Assembly (NCBI RefSeq): GCF_028596125.1
Contig: NZ_CP117229.1
Span: 356,001 to 420,000 of the forward strand
Source of the DNA: Listeria innocua
Lineage (GTDB): Bacteria > Bacillota > Bacilli > Lactobacillales > Listeriaceae
Direction of reading: 5' to 3'
Length of the DNA: 64,000 nt
Part shown: piece after piece, positions 1 through 7,808 of the stretch
How positions within the stretch are numbered: the first letter of the stretch is position 1
How the letters are laid out: every line of letters begins with the position of its first letter
Translations under genes and position numbers: made by a program
The notes under the pieces: model-generated
The model's input: the letters and a program-made list of their open reading frames with translations, nothing else
What the model was told of the DNA's origin: nothing
The model's database searches: none

Positions 1-30
1 AAAAGACGAGGTTAAAAATAAGTTTTTCAT
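1..30 (-). CDS. 5' end of a divergent gene, possibly peptidase E family (partial)
   Basis: Only the first ten codons are inside the window (MKNLFLTSSF on the minus strand). A good Shine-Dalgarno, AAAGGAG (complement of 39-45), lies 8 nt before the ATG at 30-28, so this is a genuine translation start and not a shadow frame. The N-terminus resembles that of the PepE/S51 dipeptidase family, and I recall a peptidase E-like gene next to fepCAB in Listeria. Ten residues cannot prove the family. It is divergent from the regulator at 129. Confidence 0.5.
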   Translation of the reverse strand, partial: MKNLFLTSSF

Positions 31-68
31 TATTCTAGCTCCTTTGGTTTGGTTTCTAGTTATAGTAT

Positions 69-107
69 AATATTAAAAGGTATCAAATAGTGACACCTTT
101 TAATATT
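69..107. promoter_or_regulatory. 39-bp near-perfect palindromic operator overlapping a -10 box
   Basis: Two 17-bp arms (69-85 and 91-107) surround a 5-bp centre and match as inverted repeats except at one position; the core arm is AAAAGGTATCA. The left arm overlaps a TATAAT -10 box at 66-71, and the rest covers the start of the transcript. This geometry suits repression, probably autoregulation by the regulator at 129, and perhaps control of the divergent gene. Which protein binds is inferred. Confidence 0.7.
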
Positions 108-128
108 GAAAAAAGAAAAGAGATGGCG

Positions 129-1076
129 ATGAATAAATCAGAACGACTAAATGATATGATGTTGTTTTTAAATGATAAAAATACGTTTCAATTAAGCGAG
201 ATAATGGCAAAATATGGCGTTTCTCGTAGTACTGCCATTCGAGATATAAAGTCTTTGGAAGAAATAGGTATGCCGATATATTCGGAACGGGGACGAAATG
301 GTCATTATCAGGTGCTTCGTAACAGGCTACTTTCACCGATTGTCTTTAATATCGATGAGGTATTTGCGCTTTATTTTTCGATGCTTACGTTAAAGGCTTA
401 TGAAACGACACCTTTTCATTTAAGTGTGGAAAAATTAAAAACGAAATTTGAACATTGTCTTTCAGCTGAAAAAATCGAAATGCTTCGAAAAACAGAAGAA
501 GTATTTAGTCTCGGCTATATAAAGCATAATAATCAATGTGAATTTCTAGATATTATTTTGCAATTTACGATGGAAGAGAAAGTGTGTCAGATTAATTATG
601 ATAAAAATGGGACTGAAAAAACGTATATTGTTCAATTTTATAATATATCTTCGGCGTACGGGCAATGGTATGTGACGAGTTATAACTTCGAAACGAAACG
701 GATGCAGGTATTTCGTTGTGATAGAATTCTTGGGCTAAAAGAAAGTGATGCTTTTGAAGCCAAAAAATTAGTGGATTTTAAAAGAGCAGCCGAAAATTTT
801 TATAAGAAAGAAGATGCAACTAATTTTGAAGTGGAAATTGCTTCAAATGGTGTTGATTTATTTTTTAAAGAAAATTATCCATCAATGAAGCTTCGACAAG
901 AGCAAGGGAAAAATTTTATTCGTGGCTATTATAATAAAGGAGAAGAACGATTTATTATTAATTATTTACTAGGTTATGGCGATAAAATAATAGCCATTCA
1001 GCCAGATTCATTACGCGAAATGCTACTAAATGAGCTTGGTTCCTTGCAAAATCACTTTTTAAAATTATCGTTATAA
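129..1076 (+). CDS. HTH/WYL-type transcriptional regulator (YafY family)
   Basis: A protein of 315 residues with an N-terminal winged helix-turn-helix of the HTH_11/DeoR-like kind (the stretch FQLSEIMAKYGVSRSTAIRD is the DNA-binding helix pair) and a C-terminal WYL-like sensor region around residues 150-230. The open frame extends upstream to a GTG at 90, but that lies inside the operator palindrome, only about 12 nt downstream of the likely transcription start. The ATG at 129 has AAAGAG 6 nt upstream and is preferred. WYL proteins bind nucleic-acid or nucleotide-like ligands; the ligand here is unknown. The gene is monocistronic and followed by a terminator. Confidence 0.8.
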   Translation: MNKSERLNDMMLFLNDKNTFQLSEIMAKYGVSRSTAIRDIKSLEEIGMPIYSERGRNGHYQVLRNRLLSPIVFNIDEVFALYFSMLTLKAYETTPFHLSVEKLKTKFEHCLSAEKIEMLRKTEEVFSLGYIKHNNQCEFLDIILQFTMEEKVCQINYDKNGTEKTYIVQFYNISSAYGQWYVTSYNFETKRMQVFRCDRILGLKESDAFEAKKLVDFKRAAENFYKKEDATNFEVEIASNGVDLFFKENYPSMKLRQEQGKNFIRGYYNKGEERFIINYLLGYGDKIIAIQPDSLREMLLNELGSLQNHFLKLSL

Positions 1077-1078
1077 AA

Positions 1079-1108
1079 AACTTCGATTCCATTATCGGAG
1101 TTTTTTTA
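1079..1108 (+). terminator. Rho-independent terminator after the WYL regulator
   Basis: A 9-bp stem AACTTCGAT / ATCGGAGTT (one G-T pair) with a TCCATT loop is followed by a run of T. Confidence 0.85.
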
Positions 1109-1134
1109 TTTGGATGAAAACATGAAAAAATTTA

Positions 1135-1163
1135 TTGACTTTTTTGAACATGGAGAATATGAT
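1135..1163 (+). promoter_or_regulatory. fepCAB promoter
   Basis: TTGACT (1135-1140), a 17-bp spacer and TATGAT (1158-1163) form a strong sigma-A promoter about 40 bp upstream of fepC. The Fur box overlaps its -10 element. Confidence 0.85.
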
Positions 1164-1179
1164 AATGATAATCATTTTC
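1161..1179. promoter_or_regulatory. Fur box upstream of fepCAB
   Basis: The 19-mer GATAATGATAATCATTTTC matches the classical Fur consensus (GATAATGATAATCATTATC) at 18 of 19 positions. It overlaps and extends downstream of the -10 box, the expected place for iron-dependent repression. Confidence 0.95.
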
Positions 1180-1204
1180 AATTAGAAAGAGGGGTGGGTT
1201 GTGT

Positions 1205-2689
1205 ATGGGGCAAAAGCTTCTAGGCCGATTTATGTTGCTATTAAGCGTTTTAGCAGTGGTTTTGACTATCAATTTTAGTGAAACCTTTGCTGCAGAAAAA
1301 CCGAATATTGATAAACCCGTCAAAGCATTAGAGCAAACTGAAACGGCAGTGGAAGCCCTTGATTATCCTAAAGCGAAGGAAGCTTTTCAAGAAGATAAAT
1401 TATGGTGGTCAGAAAATAAACAAGTTGTTAAAGAAAAATCATATGACTTGGCAGGACAAATTGATCGGCAAATTGCGGAAATATCGCTTGGGATTTTAAA
1501 TAATGATAAACAGCAAGCGATGGATGGGATCACTTCACTTCATAATTTGCTCAAGACCTATCAAGAGGGTACATATACGGATAACGAAGGCAATACAAAC
1601 ATTACTCTATCAAGCTATATTGCAAAACTGACTGCGACAAAGAAGCTGATAGATGAGAAAGAATGGGCAAAAGCATCAACCCAAATTCAAGACTTAAAAA
1701 CAGAGTGGCTTGCGGTGGAAGGTGATGTGGTCAGTCAATCGCAAGCAGCTTACGATAATACCGAGCGCGATTTAATGTTGCTTGATGCGTATATTAATGA
1801 TCCTACTAAACAAGCCAAAACAGCAGATGTTCTAGATGGGATGACGGAGGAGTTAAAACCTTTTGCAGATGTGACTTACACTTGGTTCGATGCTGCGCTA
1901 ATTCCATTTCGAGAAGGACTTGAAGCACTTTTGATTATCGCGACACTTCTTACTTATACAAAAAGAACGAAGACACGCGCGGCGAAAAGATGGATTATCG
2001 GCGGGACTGCAGCTGGTTTGGTGGTTAGTTTGGCGCTTGGCATGGTCGTGGCGTTTTGGCTATCAGCGCTTGCCTTTGGAGATAATAATAATTTAATTAA
2101 TGGTTGGGCTGGGCTGATTGCGAGTATTATGATGCTCTATGTCAGCTACTGGTTACATCGAAATTCAGATATTACTCGTTGGAATAACTACATGGAAGGA
2201 AAAAGTAATCAAGCACTCTCCAATGGAAAAATGATTTCCTTTGCATTTTTAGCATTTTTAGCGATTTTGCGGGAAGGTTTAGAAACGGTTGTTTTTCTAA
2301 TTGGCATGGTTGGGCGGATGTCGAATTTTGAGCTGTTAATGGGAATTTTGGCGGGACTTGGTGTGTTGCTTATTATTGCTTTTGTGATGTTGCGATATAG
2401 CGTACATATTCCTGTGAAGCCATTCTTTATGATTTCTAGCGCGATTGTGTTTTACTTATGCTTTAAATTTATGGGGTCAGGAATTCACAGTTTGCAACTT
2501 GCTGGAGTCATTCCAACATCAGTAGAAGATTACTTGCCATCTATTCCAGCGCTAAGTATTTACCCATCTTGGTATAGCTTTTTACCACAAGTATTACTCG
2601 TTATTTTTGGATTAATTATTTTAATAAAACAAAAAATTAAAAAAAGAGCGGATTCTAAAAAGGAATTCGCACAAGGGGGAAAATCATGA
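1205..2689 (+). CDS. fepC: Haem/iron uptake permease FepC (FTR1/EfeU family)
   Basis: The first gene of the iron-repressed operon encodes 494 residues. A signal-anchor (LLGRFMLLLSVLAVVLTINF) precedes an extracytoplasmic domain of about 190 residues and then an FTR1-type membrane domain. Two REGLE iron-binding motifs are visible, at Arg236 and Arg356 (FREGLEALL and LREGLETVV), as expected for the FTR1/EfeU permease. A TTG at 1199 could also start, but the ATG at 1205 is better spaced from the GAGGGGTGGG ribosome site. The stop overlaps the fepA start (ATGA), implying translational coupling. In Listeria this operon has been called fepCAB and linked to iron/haem uptake; I rely on memory for the name. 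Confidence 0.92.
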   Translation: MGQKLLGRFMLLLSVLAVVLTINFSETFAAEKPNIDKPVKALEQTETAVEALDYPKAKEAFQEDKLWWSENKQVVKEKSYDLAGQIDRQIAEISLGILNNDKQQAMDGITSLHNLLKTYQEGTYTDNEGNTNITLSSYIAKLTATKKLIDEKEWAKASTQIQDLKTEWLAVEGDVVSQSQAAYDNTERDLMLLDAYINDPTKQAKTADVLDGMTEELKPFADVTYTWFDAALIPFREGLEALLIIATLLTYTKRTKTRAAKRWIIGGTAAGLVVSLALGMVVAFWLSALAFGDNNNLINGWAGLIASIMMLYVSYWLHRNSDITRWNNYMEGKSNQALSNGKMISFAFLAFLAILREGLETVVFLIGMVGRMSNFELLMGILAGLGVLLIIAFVMLRYSVHIPVKPFFMISSAIVFYLCFKFMGSGIHSLQLAGVIPTSVEDYLPSIPALSIYPSWYSFLPQVLLVIFGLIILIKQKIKKRADSKKEFAQGGKS

Positions 2690-3846
2690 AAAAATGGATT
2701 ATTGTTATGTTGACTATTTTAACAGCAGTATTGGTTGTTGGTTGCGGTGGAACAGGTACAGAAGATAAGGCAGAAACAAAAAAGGAAACAACAAAAGAAA
2801 GTAAACAAGCAAATGCGGTCAAAAAAGAAGTAAAAGAAATGAAATCAAACTTGGATGACGTGAAAAAAGCCATTGCGGACAAAGACAAGAGCGCGCTTCA
2901 ATCTAGTGCAGCTGAACTACATAAACATTGGTTAGAATTTGAAAACAACGTCCGTGACTTGTATCCATTACAATATACAGATGTCGAAAAATATGAAACA
3001 CCAATTTTCTATGAATCAAAAAATGATAGCCCGAATTTTGATAAATTAAATGACAATGCGACTGGACTTGACGCATCGCTAGATACACTTGCAAAAGCCA
3101 AAGAAACAAAAGCAAAAACTTCCGAAGTGCTTGATAAAGCGGTAGATAATTATTATAAATACGTAACAGATCAAGTAGATGAATTCGTTGCACAAACTGA
3201 AATCTTCACGAATGCTGTGAAATCTGGTGATATTGAAAAAGCAAAAGCTACCTATGTTTCGCCACGCTTGAATTATGAACGCATTGAACCAATTGCAGAA
3301 AGCTTTGGCGACCTAGATCCAAAAATCGATGCACGTATTAACGATGTGGAAAATGAAGCAGACTGGACTGGTTTCCACGTTATTGAACGCGCGCTTTGGG
3401 AAAAGAAATCACTTGATGGCATGGACGTTTACGCAGATAAACTTTTAACAGATGCAAAGGCGCTTCAAGCGGAAGTGAAAAACTTGAAATTAGAGCCAAA
3501 ACCAATGGTCGCAGGTGCGATGGAATTACTGAATGAAGCCGCAACAACGAAGATTACTGGGGAAGAAGAAGCGTACTCTCACACGGATTTAGACGATTTA
3601 AATGCGAATGTGGAAGGTTCAAAAGTAGTCTACCAAGCGATTATTCCAGCTTTAAATGCTCAAGATAAAGACTTAGCTGACCAAATTGATGCAGCTTTCA
3701 ACAAAATGGAAGACACATTAGCGAACTACAAAAATGGTGATTCATTCGTACTCTATACAACGCTTACGAAAGACCAAATTCGTGAAATCAGTGACCAATT
3801 GAGCCATCTTTCCGAATTAATGGCACAAACAGGTAAAATTTTCTAA
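2686..3846 (+). CDS. fepA: EfeO-type iron-binding lipoprotein FepA (imelysin/M75 domain)
   Basis: A 386-residue lipoprotein: the signal peptide ends in a lipobox with Cys20 (VLVVGCGG), followed by a Lys/Glu-rich linker. The imelysin-like (M75) helical domain carries GFHVIE at residues 229-234, the family GxHxxE metal site. It lacks the N-terminal cupredoxin domain of E. coli EfeO, so it is the short EfeM-like form. It should sit on the outer face of the membrane and hand ferric iron or haem to FepC. It overlaps fepC by 4 nt and is followed 17 nt later by fepB. Confidence 0.92.
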   Translation: MKKWIIVMLTILTAVLVVGCGGTGTEDKAETKKETTKESKQANAVKKEVKEMKSNLDDVKKAIADKDKSALQSSAAELHKHWLEFENNVRDLYPLQYTDVEKYETPIFYESKNDSPNFDKLNDNATGLDASLDTLAKAKETKAKTSEVLDKAVDNYYKYVTDQVDEFVAQTEIFTNAVKSGDIEKAKATYVSPRLNYERIEPIAESFGDLDPKIDARINDVENEADWTGFHVIERALWEKKSLDGMDVYADKLLTDAKALQAEVKNLKLEPKPMVAGAMELLNEAATTKITGEEEAYSHTDLDDLNANVEGSKVVYQAIIPALNAQDKDLADQIDAAFNKMEDTLANYKNGDSFVLYTTLTKDQIREISDQLSHLSELMAQTGKIF

Positions 3847-3863
3847 GCATAGAAAGGAAAACG

Positions 3864-5129
3864 ATGACAGATAAGAAGAGCGATAATCAAACGGAAAAGA
3901 CAGAAGTCAAGGAAAACAAAGGAATGACTCGGCGTGAAATGCTAAAACTTTCTGCTGTAGCTGGGACCGGTATTGCCGTTGGGGCAACTGGTCTTGGCAC
4001 GATTTTAAATGTGGTGGATCATGTGGATAAGGCGCTCACTCCGAAAGAAAAAGCGGAAACAGGTGTACCGTTTTATGCGACAAATCAAGCGGGAATTATT
4101 ACTGCGCAACAAACCTATTGTTACATCGCCAGTTTTGATATTCAAACCGATTCACGTCAAATTTTGAAAGATTTATTTGGAAAATGGACAAAATTTGCGG
4201 ATTTAACGGCAAGTGGCGGGGTTCTGCGCGATGTGGATAATGACATGTTACCGCCGAACGATACCGGGGAAGCTGATGGGTTAGGAATTTCTAACTTCAC
4301 AGTGACACTAGGTTATGGTCCGACTTTTTTTGAAAAAGATGGCAAAGATCGATTTGGTGTAAGGGCGAAAAAGCCGAAGTATCTAGAAAAAATTCCACAT
4401 ATGGCGCATGATAGTTTGGATGAAGCTTATTCTGATGGTGATCTTTGTATCCAAGTGTGCGCTGATGATCAGCAAGTCGCTTTCCACGGAATTCGTAATT
4501 TTATTCGTTTAGCGAGCGGTGTTGCTGTAGTTCGCTGGATTGAAGAAGGTTTCCTGAGTGCGCCAAAAAACGAGACGCCACGCAATCTATTTGGCTTTAA
4601 AGATGGAACAGCAAACGTTGACCATGACTCAAACAAAGGCTACAAAGACGTCGTTTGGGCAGAAAATGATGAACCAGAATGGATGCGAAACGGCAGCTAT
4701 CTTGGCTACCGCAAAATCCAAATGCTCATCGAAATCTGGGATCGTTCATCCCTACTTGATCAAGAAGACACTTTTGGTCGGAAAAAAGCATCTGGTGCAC
4801 CGTATCATAAAAAACATGAACACGATAAAGTCGACCCAAGCAAACTGCCAGCTGATTCACACGTACGCCTAGCCAAAGACACGAAGCAACAAATGCACCG
4901 TCGCGCGTATTCGTACACAAACGGTATTGATAAAAGCACGGGAACGATTGATGCTGGATTGCTATTCATCTGCTTCACCCAAAATCCGTCCAAACAATTT
5001 CTGCCAATGCTAAGTATCATGGGGAAAATGGATAAATTAAACGAATATACTGTCCCAATTGGAAGCGCGATGTTTGCTTGCCAAGGCGGACTTGCTCCGG
5101 GAGAAATTTTTGGAGAAAAACTACTGTAG
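3864..5129 (+). CDS. fepB: Tat-secreted Dyp-type haem peroxidase FepB (EfeB/YwbN family)
   Basis: The third gene of the operon encodes 421 residues. A twin-arginine signal (TRREMLKLSAVAG, residues 27-39) shows export folded through Tat. The Dyp signature GFKDG (residues 244-248, catalytic Asp247) and a downstream DSHVRLA (His333, probable axial haem ligand) are present, as is the later HRRAYSY. Family members are haem peroxidases that help oxidise or release iron for the FTR1 permease. Tat genes are not inside this window. A terminator follows at once. Confidence 0.93.
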   Translation: MTDKKSDNQTEKTEVKENKGMTRREMLKLSAVAGTGIAVGATGLGTILNVVDHVDKALTPKEKAETGVPFYATNQAGIITAQQTYCYIASFDIQTDSRQILKDLFGKWTKFADLTASGGVLRDVDNDMLPPNDTGEADGLGISNFTVTLGYGPTFFEKDGKDRFGVRAKKPKYLEKIPHMAHDSLDEAYSDGDLCIQVCADDQQVAFHGIRNFIRLASGVAVVRWIEEGFLSAPKNETPRNLFGFKDGTANVDHDSNKGYKDVVWAENDEPEWMRNGSYLGYRKIQMLIEIWDRSSLLDQEDTFGRKKASGAPYHKKHEHDKVDPSKLPADSHVRLAKDTKQQMHRRAYSYTNGIDKSTGTIDAGLLFICFTQNPSKQFLPMLSIMGKMDKLNEYTVPIGSAMFACQGGLAPGEIFGEKLL

Positions 5130-5160
5130 TCTAAGGTTCGCGAGCCTTAGACTTTTTTTG
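5128..5160 (+). terminator. Terminator of fepCAB
   Basis: AGTCTAAGG and CCTTAGACT form a 9-bp stem around TTCGCGAG, followed by seven T. The stem begins inside the fepB stop codon. Confidence 0.92.
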
Positions 5161-5201
5161 TATAATGAAGGTAAGTCAGTGATTAGAAGGAGCCGATTTT
5201 A

Positions 5202-5711
5202 GTGGAGGAATGGGATTTACTAAATGAGAATCGTGAACTAACAAGGAAAACACATATCCGCGGTGAAAAACTAGCACCCGGAGAGCTTCATTTGGTTGTT
5301 CACGTATGTATTTTTAACGAAAAAGGGCAACTTTTAATCCAAAAGCGTCAAAAAGATAAAGAAGGTTGGCCGAATTATTGGGATCTTTCTGCGGCCGGAT
5401 CTGCACTAAAAGGCGAAACAAGTCGACAAGCTGCTGAACGAGAAGTGAAAGAAGAACTAGGCATGACAATTGATTTAAGTAACACCCGTGCCAAATTCAG
5501 TTACCATTTTGAGGCAGGATTTGATGATTATTGGTTTATTACGAAAGACGTTGAACTAAGCGATTTAACATTACAAACAGAAGAAGTAGCAGATGTCCGT
5601 TTTGTCGCCAATGAAGAGTTAGAAGCATTAAGAAGTTCGGGCGAATTCATTCCTTATTTCTTTTTAAATCAACTTTTTGAACTTAAAAACGCCACAACTA
5701 TTCACTTTTAA
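5202..5711 (+). CDS. Nudix hydrolase (IPP isomerase-like subgroup)
   Basis: A 169-residue protein starting at GTG, with AGAAGGAG 9 nt upstream. The complete Nudix box is visible: Gly66-x5-Glu72-x7-Arg80-Glu-Val-Lys-Glu-Glu-Leu-Gly87. The N-terminal part (WDLLNENRELTRKTHIRG, then LHLVVHVCIFN) is typical of the Nudix subgroup often labelled isopentenyl-diphosphate isomerase-like, but the box shows only that it hydrolyses some nucleoside-diphosphate-linked substrate. Cytoplasmic, monocistronic, between the fep terminator and the yebC-like gene's own promoter. Confidence 0.88.
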   Translation: MEEWDLLNENRELTRKTHIRGEKLAPGELHLVVHVCIFNEKGQLLIQKRQKDKEGWPNYWDLSAAGSALKGETSRQAAEREVKEELGMTIDLSNTRAKFSYHFEAGFDDYWFITKDVELSDLTLQTEEVADVRFVANEELEALRSSGEFIPYFFLNQLFELKNATTIHF

Positions 5712-5732
5712 CGAATATAGCTAAATTTCCAC

Positions 5733-5761
5733 TTAACAAATTCGTTTCCTACACTTATAAT
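5733..5761 (+). promoter_or_regulatory. Promoter of the YebC-family gene
   Basis: TTAACA (5733-5738), a 17-bp spacer and TATAAT (5756-5761) lie 46 bp before the ATG at 5808. Confidence 0.75.
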
Positions 5762-5807
5762 AGTACAGAGACATGAGAAAAACTCCAATTAGAAAGCGAG
5801 TGGTAAT

Positions 5808-6527
5808 ATGGGCCGTAAATGGGCAAATATTAAAGAGAAAAAAGCGTCAAAAGATAAAACAAATAGTCGTATCTATGCGAAATTTGGAATTGAAATATAT
5901 GTAGCGGCTAAATCAGGCGACCCAGATCCACATTCCAACCAAAAATTACGTTTTGTTATTGAACGTGCAAAAACATACAATGTGCCAAAACATATTATTG
6001 ACCGTGCAATCGAAAAAGCGAAAGGCACTGGTGATGAAACGTATTCAGAACTGCGCTATGAAGGCTTTGGTCCAAACGGCTCGATGATTATCGTTGACGC
6101 ACTGACAAATAATGTGAATCGTACAGCATCCGATGTTCGCGCAGCTTATAGCAAAAACGGCGGAAACATGGGCGTTAGTGGCTCTGTTGCGTATATGTTT
6201 GATAATACAGCTATTTTTGGTGTCGAAGGAAAAGACGCAGATGAGCTATTGGAACTTTTAATGGAAGCGGATATTGATGTTCGTGACATTTTAGACGAAG
6301 ATGGCCAAGCGATTATTTATGCAGAACCAGAAGATTTCCACAAAGTACAAGAAGGTTTGAAAGCGGCTGGAATTGAAGAATTTACAGTAGCAGAAATCGA
6401 AATGATTCCTCAAAACGATATTCAATTATCAGGTGAGGATTTAGAAAAATTCGAGAAACTAATTGATGCTTTAGAAGACTTAGAAGACGTGCAAAAAGTA
6501 TATCATAACGTCGAATTAGAAGATTAA
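5808..6527 (+). CDS. YebC/PmpR (TACO1) family protein, YeeN type
   Basis: A 239-residue protein opening with [20 protein letters not shown], typical of the shorter YeeN/YeeI branch of the YebC/TACO1 family. Members have been described as DNA-binding regulators and more recently as translation factors acting at difficult peptide bonds; the sequence does not settle which applies here. The three-domain pattern is intact (basic N-terminus, ferredoxin-like middle, acidic C-terminus). Nothing catalytic is expected. It is followed 36 bp later by the PhnA-like gene, with which it may be co-transcribed. Confidence 0.9.
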   Translation: MGRKWANIKEKKASKDKTNSRIYAKFGIEIYVAAKSGDPDPHSNQKLRFVIERAKTYNVPKHIIDRAIEKAKGTGDETYSELRYEGFGPNGSMIIVDALTNNVNRTASDVRAAYSKNGGNMGVSGSVAYMFDNTAIFGVEGKDADELLELLMEADIDVRDILDEDGQAIIYAEPEDFHKVQEGLKAAGIEEFTVAEIEMIPQNDIQLSGEDLEKFEKLIDALEDLEDVQKVYHNVELED

Positions 6528-6563
6528 CAGCCAACTATTACAACAATCGGAGGAATTGATAAA

Positions 6564-6899
6564 ATGTCAAAATTACCAAATTGCCCAGAATGTAACTCAG
6601 AATATGCCTACGAAGATCGCGGTCTATTAATTTGCCCGGAATGCGGACATGAGTGGAGCGCCGTAGCAGAAGAAGCTACCGAAGAAAAAGTGTTCAAAGA
6701 CTCAAACGGCAACGTACTAACAGATGGCGATTCTGTCACAGTCATCAAAGATCTTAAAGTAAAAGGCGCATCAAACCCAATCAAAATGGGAACAAAAGTA
6801 AAAAATATTCGCCTAGTAGATGGCGACCACGACATTGATTGCAAAATCGACGGCTTCGGCCCAATGAAATTAAAATCAGAATTTGTTAAGAAGATATAA
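6564..6899 (+). CDS. PhnA/YjdM family zinc-ribbon protein
   Basis: A 111-residue protein with an N-terminal zinc ribbon ([13 protein letters not shown]...CPECGHEW, two CPxC pairs) and a compact beta domain rich in GxxVxxIRLV motifs. It matches the YjdM/PhnA family in full length. The old phosphonate link of the name is not supported by any neighbour here, so the function is unknown. SD is GGAGG. A strong convergent terminator follows. Confidence 0.9.
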   Translation: MSKLPNCPECNSEYAYEDRGLLICPECGHEWSAVAEEATEEKVFKDSNGNVLTDGDSVTVIKDLKVKGASNPIKMGTKVKNIRLVDGDHDIDCKIDGFGPMKLKSEFVKKI

Positions 6900-6901
6900 A
6901 A

Positions 6902-6941
6902 AAACAGCGATTCTCTACTTCAGAGAGTCGCTGTTTTTTTA
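6902..6941. terminator. Bidirectional terminator
   Basis: AACAGCGATTCTCT and AGAGAGTCGCTGTT form a 14-bp stem with one mismatch around ACTTC, flanked by A and T runs. It serves both the PhnA-like gene and the convergent GntR gene. Confidence 0.9.
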
Positions 6942-7652
6942 ATTCTGCACAAAAACCGTTTCAAACACAAACGATTCATACGTATGGCGTGTAATCGAAT
7001 ATTCAAACACTCGGCCATCTTCCAAATGCGCTAATTTCTCAATTTCCATCATAAAAGTAGGTTCTTCTAAATCGAGGAGTTTACTATCTTCTTGATTCGA
7101 TTTATCCCCGCGTACCCAAACATGGGCACTCTGCATCTTGAGTTTTAAATCATCACGAATATAATTATAAATCGAATCTTCTAAATGGTGCGGCTCAAGT
7201 CCTGGAATAATCGCAAGTGGCATATAAGTATGTTCAATCGAATAGGCTTTATGACCAACTTCTCTCATCCGGATGATTCGGTAAATATAGTCATCCTGCA
7301 TCTCTAATTTTTCTGCGACTTCTTTCGATGGTTTTTCAATGGAAAATAAAATGACTTTCGATTTAATGTTGTCTTTTCCAAATGTATTTACAAGTCCAGA
7401 CATTGGCCCTAGCGCGAATTCACCGCCGTTAGTAGAATGAGATTTCACGAAAGTACCAGCCCCGCGGCGTCTAATAATCATGCCTTCTTGTACAAGCATA
7501 TCCAGTGCTTTTTTGACAGTGAGCTTGCTGCAATCATACGTGCGAGCCATACTATCCCCATCAGGCAATTTCTCGTTAATTTCGTATTTGTTTTGATTGA
7601 TTTTATCACGGATATCTATGTATATTTCCATGTATTTAGCCATTCCCGACAT
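6939..7652 (-). CDS. GntR/HutC-family regulator (UTRA domain) of the beta-glucoside operon
   Basis: 237 residues: an N-terminal GntR winged helix (YEINEKLPDGDSMARTYDCSKLTVKKALDMLVQEGMIIRRRGAGTFV) and a C-terminal UTRA ligand-binding domain, the arrangement seen in sugar-phosphate-responsive repressors such as TreR or BglR. The start is the ATG at 7652, which has AAAGGAG just upstream on the minus strand; an upstream in-frame ATG lies in the promoter region and has no ribosome site. It is divergent from the 6-phospho-beta-glucosidase/PTS operon and very likely controls it. The inducer is presumably a phosphorylated beta-glucoside (inference). Confidence 0.9.
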   Translation of the reverse strand: MSGMAKYMEIYIDIRDKINQNKYEINEKLPDGDSMARTYDCSKLTVKKALDMLVQEGMIIRRRGAGTFVKSHSTNGGEFALGPMSGLVNTFGKDNIKSKVILFSIEKPSKEVAEKLEMQDDYIYRIIRMREVGHKAYSIEHTYMPLAIIPGLEPHHLEDSIYNYIRDDLKLKMQSAHVWVRGDKSNQEDSKLLDLEEPTFMMEIEKLAHLEDGRVFEYSITRHTYESFVFETVFVQN

Positions 7653-7684
7653 TTTATTGGCTCCTTTACTGATGTAATAAGCAT

Positions 7685-7699
7685 AGTATACCATATACT
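7685..7699. promoter_or_regulatory. Candidate operator of the divergent GntR/bgl region
   Basis: Perfect inverted repeat AGTATA-CCA-TATACT between the divergent genes. A related AAAAGTATATATCTTTT occurs about 40 bp on, nearer the glucosidase promoter. A two-site arrangement fits a HutC-type repressor; the protein-site pairing is inferred. Confidence 0.6.
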
Positions 7700-7751
7700 T
7701 TTACAAAAAGGTATCCCTATGAAGAAAAGTATATATCTTTTAATAAAAGTA

Positions 7752-7780
7752 TTGTTTTTTAAATAAATGTATGCTATATT
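7752..7780 (+). promoter_or_regulatory. Promoter of the beta-glucoside PTS operon
   Basis: TTGTTT (7752-7757), a 17-bp spacer and TATATT (7775-7780), with an extended TGC just before the -10. Confidence 0.75.
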
Positions 7781-7808
7781 TATTTTGACAAAAGGGAGGC
7801 CATAAAAA

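Noticed and set aside
90-128. GTG at 90 as start of the first WYL regulator
   Set aside because: It lies in the centre of the operator palindrome, about 12 nt from the probable transcription start; the ATG at 129 has a usable ribosome site.
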